From Acidiferrobacteraceae bacterium (GTDB lineage: Bacteria > Pseudomonadota > Gammaproteobacteria > Acidiferrobacterales > Acidiferrobacteraceae), in assembly GCA_027343725.1 (NCBI GenBank), contig DAHWKH010000126.1, positions 1-14,657 on the forward strand: a stretch of DNA of 14,657 nucleotides, written 5' to 3'. The notes below the pieces were generated by a model. The model was given only the letters and a program-made list of their open reading frames with translations, was not told the origin of the DNA and ran no database searches. Numbering within the stretch: position 1 is the stretch's first letter; each line of letters opens with the position of its first letter. Made by a program: the position numbers and the translations under genes. This document shows positions 1-9,810 of the stretch, one piece after another.

Positions 1-1
1 A

Positions 2-652
2 CTGACGGAGGTGCGGTTTGCCGGGCCCGAGGACCCGCTCACGCTCATCGAGCGCTTCGGCCACGTCCCGCTGCCGCCTTACATCAAGCGACCGGACACC
101 GGCGAGGACCGCTCGCGCTATCAGACGGTCTATGCCCGCGAGCGCGGTGCGGTGGCGGCGCCCACCGCGGGCCTGCATTTCGACGAGCCGTTGCTCGCGG
201 ATCTGGCCAAGGCCGGTATCGAGCGCGCGTTCGTGACCTTGCATGTCGGGGCCGGGACCTTCCGGCCGGCGCGCCCCGAGACGCTCGCCGCGGGGCGCTT
301 GCACGCGGAGCGCACGCACGTCTCGCCGGCATGCGTCGCGGCCGTGGAGCGCGCGCGCGGGCGCGGGGGTCGGGTGATCGCCGTCGGGACCACGAGCGCG
401 CGGGCCCTCGAAAGCGCCGCGCGCGCGGGGTCCCTCCTGCCCTTTGAGGGAGACACGGATCTTTTCATATCCCCGGGATTTCCGTTTCGTGTGATCGACG
501 GTCTGATCACCAACTTCCACTTGCCGCGATCGACGCTCTTGATGCTGGTCTGTGCCTTCGCGGGCCAGGAGCGCGTGCTCGCGGCCTATCGCCATGCGGT
601 GCGCGCGCGTTACCGTTTCTTCAGCTACGGCGACGCGATGGTGTTGCTCTAA
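2..652 (+). CDS. queA: S-adenosylmethionine:tRNA ribosyltransferase-isomerase (QueA), 5' end missing
   Basis: QueA transfers and isomerises the ribosyl part of S-adenosylmethionine onto preQ1 already placed in tRNA, giving epoxyqueuosine; it acts in the cytosol. The reading frame is open from the left edge, so the first roughly 120-130 codons lie outside the window (the family is usually about 340-350 residues; about 216 are present). The GTG at 11 is an internal Val, not a start. Family signatures seen in order: GHVPLPPYI, RYQTVYA, AAPTAGLHFD, HVGAGTFRP, VGTTSARALE, LITNFHLPRSTLLMLVCAFAG and the C-terminal YRFFSYGDAM, ending at TAA 650-652. It normally neighbours tgt, the preceding step of the pathway, but here tgt lies about 5.7 kb downstream. 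The identification is very secure; only the N-terminus is unknown. Confidence 0.97.
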   Translation: MTEVRFAGPEDPLTLIERFGHVPLPPYIKRPDTGEDRSRYQTVYARERGAVAAPTAGLHFDEPLLADLAKAGIERAFVTLHVGAGTFRPARPETLAAGRLHAERTHVSPACVAAVERARGRGGRVIAVGTTSARALESAARAGSLLPFEGDTDLFISPGFPFRVIDGLITNFHLPRSTLLMLVCAFAGQERVLAAYRHAVRARYRFFSYGDAMVLL

Positions 653-737
653 GCCCAAAGCGCCGGAGGACCGTTCGGGGGATAGCCCGGACGTCGAGGC
701 CGCTCCATGCTGTGGGTTCTGGATCGGGGCGGCGGCT

Positions 738-3584
738 GTGGCAAACACCATACTGGTTGTGGACTCGCAAGGGGGAGCCGGTCTCGAGTCGATCGCCCGT
801 TGCGCCGAACGCCTCCTCTGTGCCGTGTATTGCGCGCGCCGTCTCTCGGGGGCCCTGCGTTATCTCGTGCGCGCGCGTCACGCAGGGCCACCCCCGTTGG
901 CCGCCGTCATCCACGCCCGGGCGCGCGTCAGCGTGCGCGCGGCCCACCGCATTCACGAGGCGGCGCCAAGCCTCCCGCTCGTACTCGTAGCCGACGAGGC
1001 CTTGGGCAAGCGCCTGGCCGCCGACATCGCCGAACAGGGGCTCCTCACGGATCGTGCCTGGATGATCGCGCCGCCCGATGAAGAGGGGCTTTATGCATGC
1101 CTTGCGCGCGTCGAGGCCGAACGACGCCCGCCGGCGCGATCCGCGCTCGCGGCGGACCTCGGGTATGGCGCGCAGGCGGCGCTCGAAGCGCTGCCCGTCA
1201 TGACTTGGGCGGCGCGCGCCGATGGGACGGTGGATTTCCGGAATCGGCGCTGGCCGGACGACAGCGGTGCCGGCGAGCGCGGGCCGCGAGGCCTGGAGAC
1301 ACTCGTGCATGCCGAGGATCGCCCGGCGGTCCAGGCGGCCTGGGACCGGGCCCGGCGCGCGCGCACGGCCTTGGACGTGACGGCGCGGGTGACGACGCCT
1401 GGGGGCGACCGGGGGCATCGCATTCAGGCAGACGCCGTGGCAGAGGGCGGGCGCTGGATCGGGACCTGCATCGCCGCCGACTATCCGGGCGAGTCGGAGA
1501 TCGCCGCGTTCTTGGGCGAGATGGCCGAGCGCGTATGCGCATCGTGCGACCCCGAGGACGTCCTCAAAGCCCTCGCGGCCGGGGTGGTGCCGCGCTTCGC
1601 GCAGGTCTGTCTCGTCGCCGCGTGCGAGGACGGGTGCGTGCGCGTGGCCTGCGCCGAGGCGGCCCCAGGTGCGCCGCGGGTGACGCTCCATCGGTGCGCG
1701 CAGGAGACCTGCGGCTGGGCCCTGGGCGGGGTTGCGCGGACCGGCGAGGCGGAGCTCTTTGCCGACCTCGAAGGGCATGAGGACCCGATGATCCCGGTTG
1801 TGGCGCACAGGCCCCGCTCACTCCTGCGCGTGCCCCTGCCGGCGGGCGCCAAGGGCCGGGGCGGGGTCGTCAGCTTCGTCTTGTCCGAAGAAGGCCGGCG
1901 TTACGGCGAGGCCGATGTGGCGCTTGCGTGGGCCCTCGCCCGGATCGCGGCGCTCGCCCTCGCCGGCGCGCATCGCGCGCACGCCCTGACGCGCGCGCGC
2001 GTCCGGCATGTCCAGGACCTCGAGGCGCTGGCGGCGAGCGCCGAGCGTGGCCAGGCGCTTGCCGCACTCGGCGCGCAAAGTGCGCGCGACCGGCGGTGGC
2101 TCACGGCCGTGTTCGATAGTCTCGGCGAGGGGCTCGTCGCCACCGACGCAACAGGCGTGGTCCGGCTCTGGAGCGCCGCCGCCCACGCCCTGACCGGCAC
2201 CGCGCGCTCCGAGGCCTTGGGGCAGCCCCTCGCGGCGGTGTTTCGGGGCGAGGATCTCGCGACCGGCGAGGCGCTCTCCGACCCCGCGGCGCGGGTGCTG
2301 GCCGGCCTGGCTTGCCCGCCGGAACGGGCACGCCTGGCCGGCCGCGCGGGATCGGCGCCCACGGTCACATACCAGGCCGCCCCGATCCGCCTTGCCGATC
2401 ATAGGGTCGCGGGGGTCGTGATCGTGTTTCAGGACGTGAGCGCCGAGCGGCGGTTCGAGGAGGATCTCCTGAAGGCCCAAAAGCTCGAGTCCGTGGGGGT
2501 GCTCGCCGGCGGGATCGCGCATGATTTCAACAACATTCTTACCGCCATCGTCGGGAACCTCACGCTCGCGCAAATGGTCGCGCGCGAGCCCGAGCGGTTG
2601 AGGCAGGCGCTCGCCGAGGCCGAGAGCGCGGCGTGGCGCGCGCGCGCCCTGACCCATCGCCTGGTGACCTTCGCCCAAGGCGGGGCGCCGATCAAGAAAC
2701 CGGGCTCGCTCGCGGACCTCTTGCGCGTGCTCGCGGACCGTCCCGACGCGGCCCCCAACACGCGTTGCGAGCTTGTCATCGAGGAGGCCTTGTGGCCGGT
2801 GGCTTTCGACGCCGGCCAGTTGAGTCAGGCGTTGAAGAGCCTCCTCAGCAACGCCGCAGAGGCCATGCCGCACGGCGGGCGCGTGTCTGTCACCGCGCGC
2901 AACGTCGGCCTCGATGCGCCCAAGTCCGGTTTGCCGGCCGGGCCCTACGTGCGCGTGACCGTGGCGGATGAGGGGGTCGGCATTCCGCGGGAGTGCCTCA
3001 CGCGGATCTTCGATCCGTATTTCACGACCAAGCCCGGGGCCTCGGGGCTCGGGCTTGCGAGCGCTTATTCGATCGTGCGCCGCCACGGCGGGGTGATGCG
3101 CGTCGAATCGCATCCGGGACAGGGGAGCACCTTCGAGATCCTCTTGCCCGCCGAGGCGCGCCCGCCGCAGCCGCGGCGCGTGCCTGCCCCGGCCGGGGAC
3201 AAGCGGGTGCTCGTGATGGATGACGAGCCAAGCCTCCTGCAGGTGGCGGCCGGGCTCTTGGGGCATCTCGGATACACCGTGGCCGTCGCCGCCGACGGCG
3301 AGGAGGCGCTCGCGCAGTACCGCGCCGCCCGGGATCAGGGGCGGCCGTTCGCGGTCGTGATCCTCGATCTCACGGTGCCGGGCGGCATGGGGGGCCGCGA
3401 GTGCCTGCGACATTTGTCGGCACTCGACCCGAGCGTGCGCGCGATCGTCGCAAGCGGCTATTCCCACGATCCGATCATCGCCGAGTGCGAGCGCTTCGGG
3501 TTTCGCGCGGCGGTCGGCAAACCCTACAGCCTCGAGGACCTCACGGAGGCCCTGGCGCGCGCGCTCGCCCATCCCGCGCCTTAA
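738..3584 (+). CDS. Cytosolic hybrid sensor histidine kinase (pseudo-receiver-PAS-GAF-PAS-HisKA-HATPase-receiver)
   Basis: A signal-transducing kinase of about 948 residues. Domains in rough order: receiver-like fold 1-130 beginning ILVVDS; PAS 148-255 (LPVMTWAARADGTVDFRN); GAF-like 257-412; short coiled coil; PAS 455-570 (SLGEGLVATD); HisKA with the phospho-acceptor His595 in GGIAHDFNN; HATPase 690-805 with the N-box Asn705 (LLSNAAEAM), DEGVGIP and GLGLASAYS; C-terminal receiver 820-945 with acidic pair Asp828/Asp829, phospho-acceptor Asp877 (ILDLTVPGG) and Lys928. No membrane segment or signal peptide is visible, so it should sense a cytosolic cue. The first domain appears to lack the acceptor Asp. 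The frame is open back to 552, inside queA, but those residues resemble nothing; GTG 738, placed just before ILVVDS, is the most natural start. It lies 85 bases after queA, and no DNA-binding regulator is nearby. The H-box resembles CckA-type hybrid kinases; the signal is unknown. Confidence 0.9.
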   Translation: MANTILVVDSQGGAGLESIARCAERLLCAVYCARRLSGALRYLVRARHAGPPPLAAVIHARARVSVRAAHRIHEAAPSLPLVLVADEALGKRLAADIAEQGLLTDRAWMIAPPDEEGLYACLARVEAERRPPARSALAADLGYGAQAALEALPVMTWAARADGTVDFRNRRWPDDSGAGERGPRGLETLVHAEDRPAVQAAWDRARRARTALDVTARVTTPGGDRGHRIQADAVAEGGRWIGTCIAADYPGESEIAAFLGEMAERVCASCDPEDVLKALAAGVVPRFAQVCLVAACEDGCVRVACAEAAPGAPRVTLHRCAQETCGWALGGVARTGEAELFADLEGHEDPMIPVVAHRPRSLLRVPLPAGAKGRGGVVSFVLSEEGRRYGEADVALAWALARIAALALAGAHRAHALTRARVRHVQDLEALAASAERGQALAALGAQSARDRRWLTAVFDSLGEGLVATDATGVVRLWSAAAHALTGTARSEALGQPLAAVFRGEDLATGEALSDPAARVLAGLACPPERARLAGRAGSAPTVTYQAAPIRLADHRVAGVVIVFQDVSAERRFEEDLLKAQKLESVGVLAGGIAHDFNNILTAIVGNLTLAQMVAREPERLRQALAEAESAAWRARALTHRLVTFAQGGAPIKKPGSLADLLRVLADRPDAAPNTRCELVIEEALWPVAFDAGQLSQALKSLLSNAAEAMPHGGRVSVTARNVGLDAPKSGLPAGPYVRVTVADEGVGIPRECLTRIFDPYFTTKPGASGLGLASAYSIVRRHGGVMRVESHPGQGSTFEILLPAEARPPQPRRVPAPAGDKRVLVMDDEPSLLQVAAGLLGHLGYTVAVAADGEEALAQYRAARDQGRPFAVVILDLTVPGGMGGRECLRHLSALDPSVRAIVASGYSHDPIIAECERFGFRAAVGKPYSLEDLTEALARALAHPAP
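3581..3584. other. Overlapping stop codons of two convergent genes (TTAA)
   Basis: The palindromic TTAA serves both strands: TAA at 3582-3584 ends the kinase on the plus strand, and the complement of 3581-3583 is the TAA ending the phosphoesterase on the minus strand. There is therefore no intergenic space and no room for a terminator between the genes. Confidence 0.95.
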
Positions 3585-6289
3585 TGCCGCGCTTCGAAGG
3601 CCGCGATCGGGGCGTGATGGGCGCGCGCATAATGGGCGAGATACGCCTGCTCCCGATGCCAAGCCGCGCGACCCCGGCTCGCGATCCATTCCTGGCGCAT
3701 CTGCACCGGTCCCGGGACCTTGAGGAGGGTGGTCGGGGTGTAGGGGTGGCGGGGCGCCGGGCCTGCGCCGAGGCGATCGCGGTGGGCCTGCAGCCAGTGG
3801 GGCGGCAGGACCTGGCCGTGCACCCCGGCCTCGCGCCGTAGGAGGGTGTAGCGGCGGCAGACGCCGGCGTTGATGCGCAGCGGGACCTGCATCGGCAGGA
3901 CGGTGACGTGATCCCGGCGCGGGTGCCGGCGCCAGATGCCGTGGATGACGGCCGCGTTCTGGTCCCATTGCGAGAGCGGCGGCACACCGAGGATGGCCTC
4001 GATGGTCTTCAGGATATTGACCTGGGAATAGGGCTGCGCGTCGACCAGGCCCTTTTTGACGTAGGGGCCGATCGCGAGCGCGAACGTGCGGTGGGCGTTG
4101 ATGTGATCGGCGCCCGACTGGGCGTCGTCTTCGGTCAGAAACACCACCATGTGGCGCCATTGCGGGGTGGTCGCGAGGTAATGGATGATCTCCGCCGTCG
4201 CATAGTCGTTGTTGGCGACGTAGTAGTCCGGGGTGTAGTAACACGGCGCGCGTCCGGCCGTGTGGTCGTCCGGGAGCCAGATATACAGGAAGTGCGGGAA
4301 ACGGCGCCCGGGATGCGCCTCGAGCCAGCGGATGGCGAGGGCCGCGCGCCGCGTGTCGAGCAGCATGCGGTCCCAGCCGGGAAAGCGCGTCGCGAGATGC
4401 GCGCGCAGGCGCGCGCGGATCCGGCCTGCGCGGCTGCGCGCCACGAACTCGCCGAAATCCTCGAAGGAGACGTGGTGGCGCAAGAGGTCATTGAACAGAA
4501 AGAGCCCGCCGGGGTAGCTGATCCAGGGGTTCGACCAGGCGCCGAGCGTTGAGAGGTTTTCGTAGATCGCATAGGGGTTGTCGGCCCCGAGCGGGAGACC
4601 GCCGGTGCCGCTTGCGCCCCCCGGGGTGAGCGATTGCGTCCATCCGGGGGCCGCGACGAGTCCGCGATTCGAGTAATACTGAGGCCAGGTGCGCTGCACG
4701 AAGTCCGAGTCCGAGGCGGCGGTCGTCCACTGGTGGGCTTGGGCCGTGACCTCGCCGTCCGCGAAGAATTGCGCGAAGAGCGTGTTGTCGCGGGCCAGGC
4801 GGTAGAGGTTCGGCAGCTCGCGCGGGCCGTAGAGGTCGAGACGCGGGTCGGCCCAGCGGCCCGCCGCCCGGTCATCCCCGAAGTCCTCGTCGAAGGTCTT
4901 GTTCTCACGCAACAGGAACACCACGTAGCGGATGCGCCGGCGCAAGAAGGCCGCGCGCGCGCGGTTGCGTCGTGCGCGTGCCAGGCGCTCAACGCGGCCG
5001 AAGCCGTCATGGCGCAGACTCACCCGCGTTAAGCGCGCAAGATGCGCAAGGTCGCTGAGCGGGATGCGCTGGATCAGGCCCTGCATCATGTCCCCGACCC
5101 ATTGATAGGCGACGTTGGGGCCGGACCCGAGCCCCTTGGCGGAAGCCACGTAGAGCGCGCGCCCCGTCACGGCGAGCGCGGTCGGATACCAGCCGGTCGG
5201 GATCAGGCCGAGGCGCGCGCCGGTGCGCCTGTCGAACACCGCGACATCGTTGTTGCCGGCGTTGGCGACGAACAATCGGCCGTGCGCGATCGCGAGCGCA
5301 TCGGGATAGCTTCCCGGCGGCGCGTGGCGATAGGGGGCATCGGACAGGACCCGCACGAGGCGCCCGGTGCGCACGTTCACTTGCGCGACGCGGTCGACGT
5401 TGGCGAGCGCCACGAACACCGATCGCCCGTGCGCGGCGAGGGCCGTCGGGTGGACACCGGCGGCGCGCGAGGCGGCTGAGAGCGGAGGTCCGACCGGCAC
5501 GCGCGCTGTGCGCGTGAAGGTGCGCGGGTTGACGATCACCACCGCGTTGCCGCCCCAGAGACTCACGACGAGCCGCCGGCCGTGATCGGCCGCCACGAGC
5601 GTGAAGGGGTTAGGGCCGACGTTCAGGTAGCGGGTGTGCCCGGTTCGGAGATTGATGCGCGCGAGGCTGTTGGCGAGCAGGCCGGTTACGAACAGATGGC
5701 GTTTTCGGGGCCCCAAGGCCAGGCCGTCGGGGTAGAAGCGCCGGGGCCGGTCGTCGTGGCGCCCTTGATAGCGATAGGGGTACTGGCTCCGGGGAAACGG
5801 CTGCCAGCGCAACGGATAGCGGCGCAGGACGCGCACGCGCCCGGCGGCGCGCGCGAGCGCCACGACATCGTCGCTATAGCCGCCGGCCACGTAGATGCGG
5901 CCGTGGGCGGTGGCCGTCAGTCCCTGAAAGACGCTCTGATGACCCAGGGTGGCGAGCCCGTGCGCGGGGCGCGCGGTCTTCCCGGCGCGCACCGCACCCA
6001 GGCGCTCCAGGCGGGTGCGGCTGTAGAACGTGAGGGTCTGAACGCGTTGCGCGCCGTTTGCCAGGGCCAGCACCGCGTGATCGGTCAGGGCGAGCGCGGT
6101 CACGAAATTGGGCGCGCCGTTGATGAGGCCGATCGGGCTTACGGCGCGTCCGCTTGGGAGCCTATGGGTGTAGCGCCAGCGGTTGCGGGCCGTGAGCGTG
6201 ACCGCCCGCGGGACGTCCCGTTGGGCATGGGCGATGAGCGGTGGGAGCGTTGCGAGGAGCGTTACCAGGGTAAGGGTCCGACCAGTCAT
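3581..6289 (-). CDS. Exported beta-propeller (YncE/YVTN-like) and phosphoesterase fusion protein
   Basis: A 902-residue exported protein. Residues 1-22 form a Sec signal peptide (hydrophobic TLVTLLATLPPLIAHA, then Gln). About 60-385 carry repeated propeller blades with motifs such as FVTGLLANSLARINLRTG, LFVANAGNNDVAVFDRRTG and YPTALAVTGRALYVAS. About 452-795 match the PF04185-type phosphoesterase/phospholipase C superfamily: RENKTFDEDFGD (Glu462, Asn463), PDDHT (674-678), NND (693-695) and EDDAQSGADHINAHR (from Glu720). By analogy with acid phosphatase AcpA, where a Glu-Asn pair and an Asp-Asp pair hold the metal, I infer that E462/N463 and D721/D722 do so here. A basic tail of about 105 residues follows. 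Start ATG 6287-6289 has a GGAG six bases upstream (6296-6299). It converges on the kinase gene and diverges from tgt. The substrate is unknown; phosphate esters or phospholipids are both possible. The protein is rich in Arg and His, as expected for an acid periplasm. Confidence 0.88.
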   Translation of the reverse strand: MTGRTLTLVTLLATLPPLIAHAQRDVPRAVTLTARNRWRYTHRLPSGRAVSPIGLINGAPNFVTALALTDHAVLALANGAQRVQTLTFYSRTRLERLGAVRAGKTARPAHGLATLGHQSVFQGLTATAHGRIYVAGGYSDDVVALARAAGRVRVLRRYPLRWQPFPRSQYPYRYQGRHDDRPRRFYPDGLALGPRKRHLFVTGLLANSLARINLRTGHTRYLNVGPNPFTLVAADHGRRLVVSLWGGNAVVIVNPRTFTRTARVPVGPPLSAASRAAGVHPTALAAHGRSVFVALANVDRVAQVNVRTGRLVRVLSDAPYRHAPPGSYPDALAIAHGRLFVANAGNNDVAVFDRRTGARLGLIPTGWYPTALAVTGRALYVASAKGLGSGPNVAYQWVGDMMQGLIQRIPLSDLAHLARLTRVSLRHDGFGRVERLARARRNRARAAFLRRRIRYVVFLLRENKTFDEDFGDDRAAGRWADPRLDLYGPRELPNLYRLARDNTLFAQFFADGEVTAQAHQWTTAASDSDFVQRTWPQYYSNRGLVAAPGWTQSLTPGGASGTGGLPLGADNPYAIYENLSTLGAWSNPWISYPGGLFLFNDLLRHHVSFEDFGEFVARSRAGRIRARLRAHLATRFPGWDRMLLDTRRAALAIRWLEAHPGRRFPHFLYIWLPDDHTAGRAPCYYTPDYYVANNDYATAEIIHYLATTPQWRHMVVFLTEDDAQSGADHINAHRTFALAIGPYVKKGLVDAQPYSQVNILKTIEAILGVPPLSQWDQNAAVIHGIWRRHPRRDHVTVLPMQVPLRINAGVCRRYTLLRREAGVHGQVLPPHWLQAHRDRLGAGPAPRHPYTPTTLLKVPGPVQMRQEWIASRGRAAWHREQAYLAHYARAHHAPIAAFEARH

Positions 6290-6407
6290 GACGGGCTCCG
6301 TGTCCGGGCCGAGGCGCTCGGCGATCGCCTTATGGTATCCGGATTCGGCGTCGGAATCGTGACAGCTTCGGCTGGAAAACCGCCGGCGTTTGCGTTAGCG
6401 TTAGGCG
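6290..6407. promoter_or_regulatory. Divergent intergenic region between the phosphoesterase and tgt
   Basis: These 118 bases must hold the promoter of the minus-strand phosphoesterase and probably one for the tgt-yajC-secDF operon. I see an inverted repeat GATTC-N7-GAATC (6342-6358), a 10-base palindrome GGCGATCGCC (6320-6329), a small hairpin CAGC-TTCG-GCTG (6363-6374) and a tandem GCGTTA repeat just before the tgt start. Candidate -10 elements (for instance the ATACCATA stretch on the minus strand near 6330-6338) lack a convincing -35 at proper spacing. The role as a promoter region follows from gene orientation; the exact sites are not assigned. Confidence 0.45.
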
Positions 6408-7571
6408 ATGTCCCGTATCCCCTTTACCGAACTGGGCCGTGATGGGCCGGCCCGGACCGGTCGGCTTGCGCTCGCCCACGGGCTCGTCGATACGCCGGCG
6501 TTCATGCCGGTCGGGACCTACGGGGCGGTCAAGGGCCTGAGCGCGCCCGAGATCCGCGCAAGCGGCGCGCGCATGGTCCTCGGCAACACCTTTCATCTCA
6601 TGGACCGCCCCGGCCTCGAGGTCATAGCGGGCCACGGCGGCGTGGACCAGTTCATGGACTGGTCGGGGCCGATCCTGACCGATTCCGGGGGGTTTCAGGT
6701 CTTCAGTCTCGCGGCCTTGCGCACGGTGACCGAGACCGGCGTGACCTTCCGCTCGCCGCGCGACGGCGCCCCCCGGGTCCTGACGCCCGAGCTTTCGATG
6801 GCCGCGCAAACGGCGCTCGCCTCGGACATCGCCATGGTGTTCGACGACTGCACGCCGTATCCGGCGAGCCATGAGGAGGCGTGCGCGAGCATGGCGCTCT
6901 CGTTGCGCTGGGCCGCGCGCTGCCGGGCGCACTACGCGGGTCCGGGCCTTCTGTTCGGTATCGTCCAGGGCGGCCTCTACGAGGACTTGCGGGCGCGTTC
7001 GGCGGAGGGCCTCATCGCGCTCGATTTCGGCGGCTACGCCCTGGGGGGGCTGTCGGTGGGCGAGCCCAAGGCCGAGCTCTACCGGCTCGTGGCGCGGCTT
7101 GCGCCGGTCTTGCCGGCGGATCGCGCGCGCTATCTCATGGGCGTCGGGACCCCGGAGGACATCGTCACCGCGGTGTCCGCCGGCATGGATCTGTTCGATT
7201 GCGTGTTGCCGACCCGCAACGCGCGCAACGGCTGGCTCTTCACGCGCACCGGCGTCGTGAAAATCCGCAACAGCGGCTATGCCGCGGACCGGCGTCCGGT
7301 GGACCCGGAGTGCGGCTGCTATACCTGTCGCAACACCACTCGCGCCTACCTCCATCATCTCCAAAAATCCCGCGAGATGCTGGGGGCGCGGCTTGCCACG
7401 GTGCATAATCTCACCTATTACGGGGACCTGATGGTGGGTCTGCGGGCGGCGATTTCCGCGGCAAGGCTGGAGGAATTCGTCGATTCGTTTTATCGTAGCC
7501 GCCACAAACGGCCGCCGCGCGCACTCGGCGAGTTGCCAGAAGACGAGCCGGTAACGACCATTACGCTATGA
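6408..7571 (+). CDS. tgt: Queuine tRNA-guanine transglycosylase (Tgt)
   Basis: Tgt swaps the guanine at position 34 of GUN-anticodon tRNAs for preQ1, the entry of the modified base into tRNA before QueA acts. The 387-residue length is typical. Visible motifs are TPAFMPVGTYGAVKG, LGNTFHL, TDSGGFQVFSL with catalytic Asp92, GIVQGG, YLMGVGTPEDI, and FDCVLPTRNARNG with nucleophile Asp264. The zinc site is Cys302-X-Cys304-X2-Cys307 with His333, the same numbering as the E. coli enzyme. The ATG at 6408 gives the expected short lead (MSRIPFTEL) before the first conserved strand. Its ribosome site is weak. The gene begins a tight forward cluster, with yajC starting 10 bases after its stop. Confidence 0.98.
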   Translation: MSRIPFTELGRDGPARTGRLALAHGLVDTPAFMPVGTYGAVKGLSAPEIRASGARMVLGNTFHLMDRPGLEVIAGHGGVDQFMDWSGPILTDSGGFQVFSLAALRTVTETGVTFRSPRDGAPRVLTPELSMAAQTALASDIAMVFDDCTPYPASHEEACASMALSLRWAARCRAHYAGPGLLFGIVQGGLYEDLRARSAEGLIALDFGGYALGGLSVGEPKAELYRLVARLAPVLPADRARYLMGVGTPEDIVTAVSAGMDLFDCVLPTRNARNGWLFTRTGVVKIRNSGYAADRRPVDPECGCYTCRNTTRAYLHHLQKSREMLGARLATVHNLTYYGDLMVGLRAAISAARLEEFVDSFYRSRHKRPPRALGELPEDEPVTTITL

Positions 7572-7581
7572 GAGGGGTGTC

Positions 7582-7923
7582 ATGATTTCATTGATTTCCA
7601 ACGCCTGGGCGGCCGCGACCACGCCCGCCCCGGCGCCTGCGGGCGCAGGCTTCCTGCAGTTCCTGCCGCTCATCCTGCTGGTCGTGGCGATGTATTTCCT
7701 GATCATGCGGCCGCAGAACAAGCGCGCCCGCGAGCAGCGCGCGATGCTGGCGGCGCTCACGCCCGGCGACGAGGTGGTGATGGCCGGCGGCCTCCTCGGG
7801 CGGCTCACGGAGGTCGGGCAGCAGTTCTCCATGGCCGAGGTGGCGCCCGGGGTGTCGGTGAAGATCCAGACGGCGAGCGTGCAGATGGTGTTGCCGAAGG
7901 ACACCTTGAAAAAGGGCAAGTAG
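7582..7923 (+). CDS. yajC: Sec translocon accessory protein YajC
   Basis: YajC is a small inner-membrane protein that associates with SecD and SecF at the Sec translocon. The product has 113 residues, the normal size. A short Ala/Pro-rich N-terminus is followed by one membrane segment (about residues 24-42, LQFLPLILLVVAMYFLIM) and the hallmark RPQNKR, then a cytosolic domain with LTPGDEVVMAGGLLGRL, and a Lys-rich end. ATG 7582 has a GAGGGG four bases upstream. It lies between tgt and secD with gaps of about 10 bases, so one transcript is likely. Confidence 0.97.
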   Translation: MISLISNAWAAATTPAPAPAGAGFLQFLPLILLVVAMYFLIMRPQNKRAREQRAMLAALTPGDEVVMAGGLLGRLTEVGQQFSMAEVAPGVSVKIQTASVQMVLPKDTLKKGK

Positions 7924-7932
7924 GCGCGCCGG

Positions 7933-9809
<1,877 letters not shown>

Positions 9810-9810
<1 letters not shown>

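Noticed and set aside
552..737. Longer N-terminus for the hybrid kinase starting at ATG 552.
   Set aside because: It would overlap queA by about 100 bases, and the added residues look like a queA frame shadow; GTG 738 lies right at the start of the first recognisable domain.
1818..4244. A minus-strand open frame of about 800 codons across the kinase and the phosphoesterase 3' end.
   Set aside because: It is in the wrong frame for both real genes, has low-complexity Arg/Gly/Pro-rich sequence and contains no motif.
6320..6329. GGCGATCGCC palindrome, which contains the GCGATCGC sequence known as HIP1 in cyanobacteria.
   Set aside because: It is a single copy in a GC-rich background and no other evidence suggests a cyanobacterium; probably chance.
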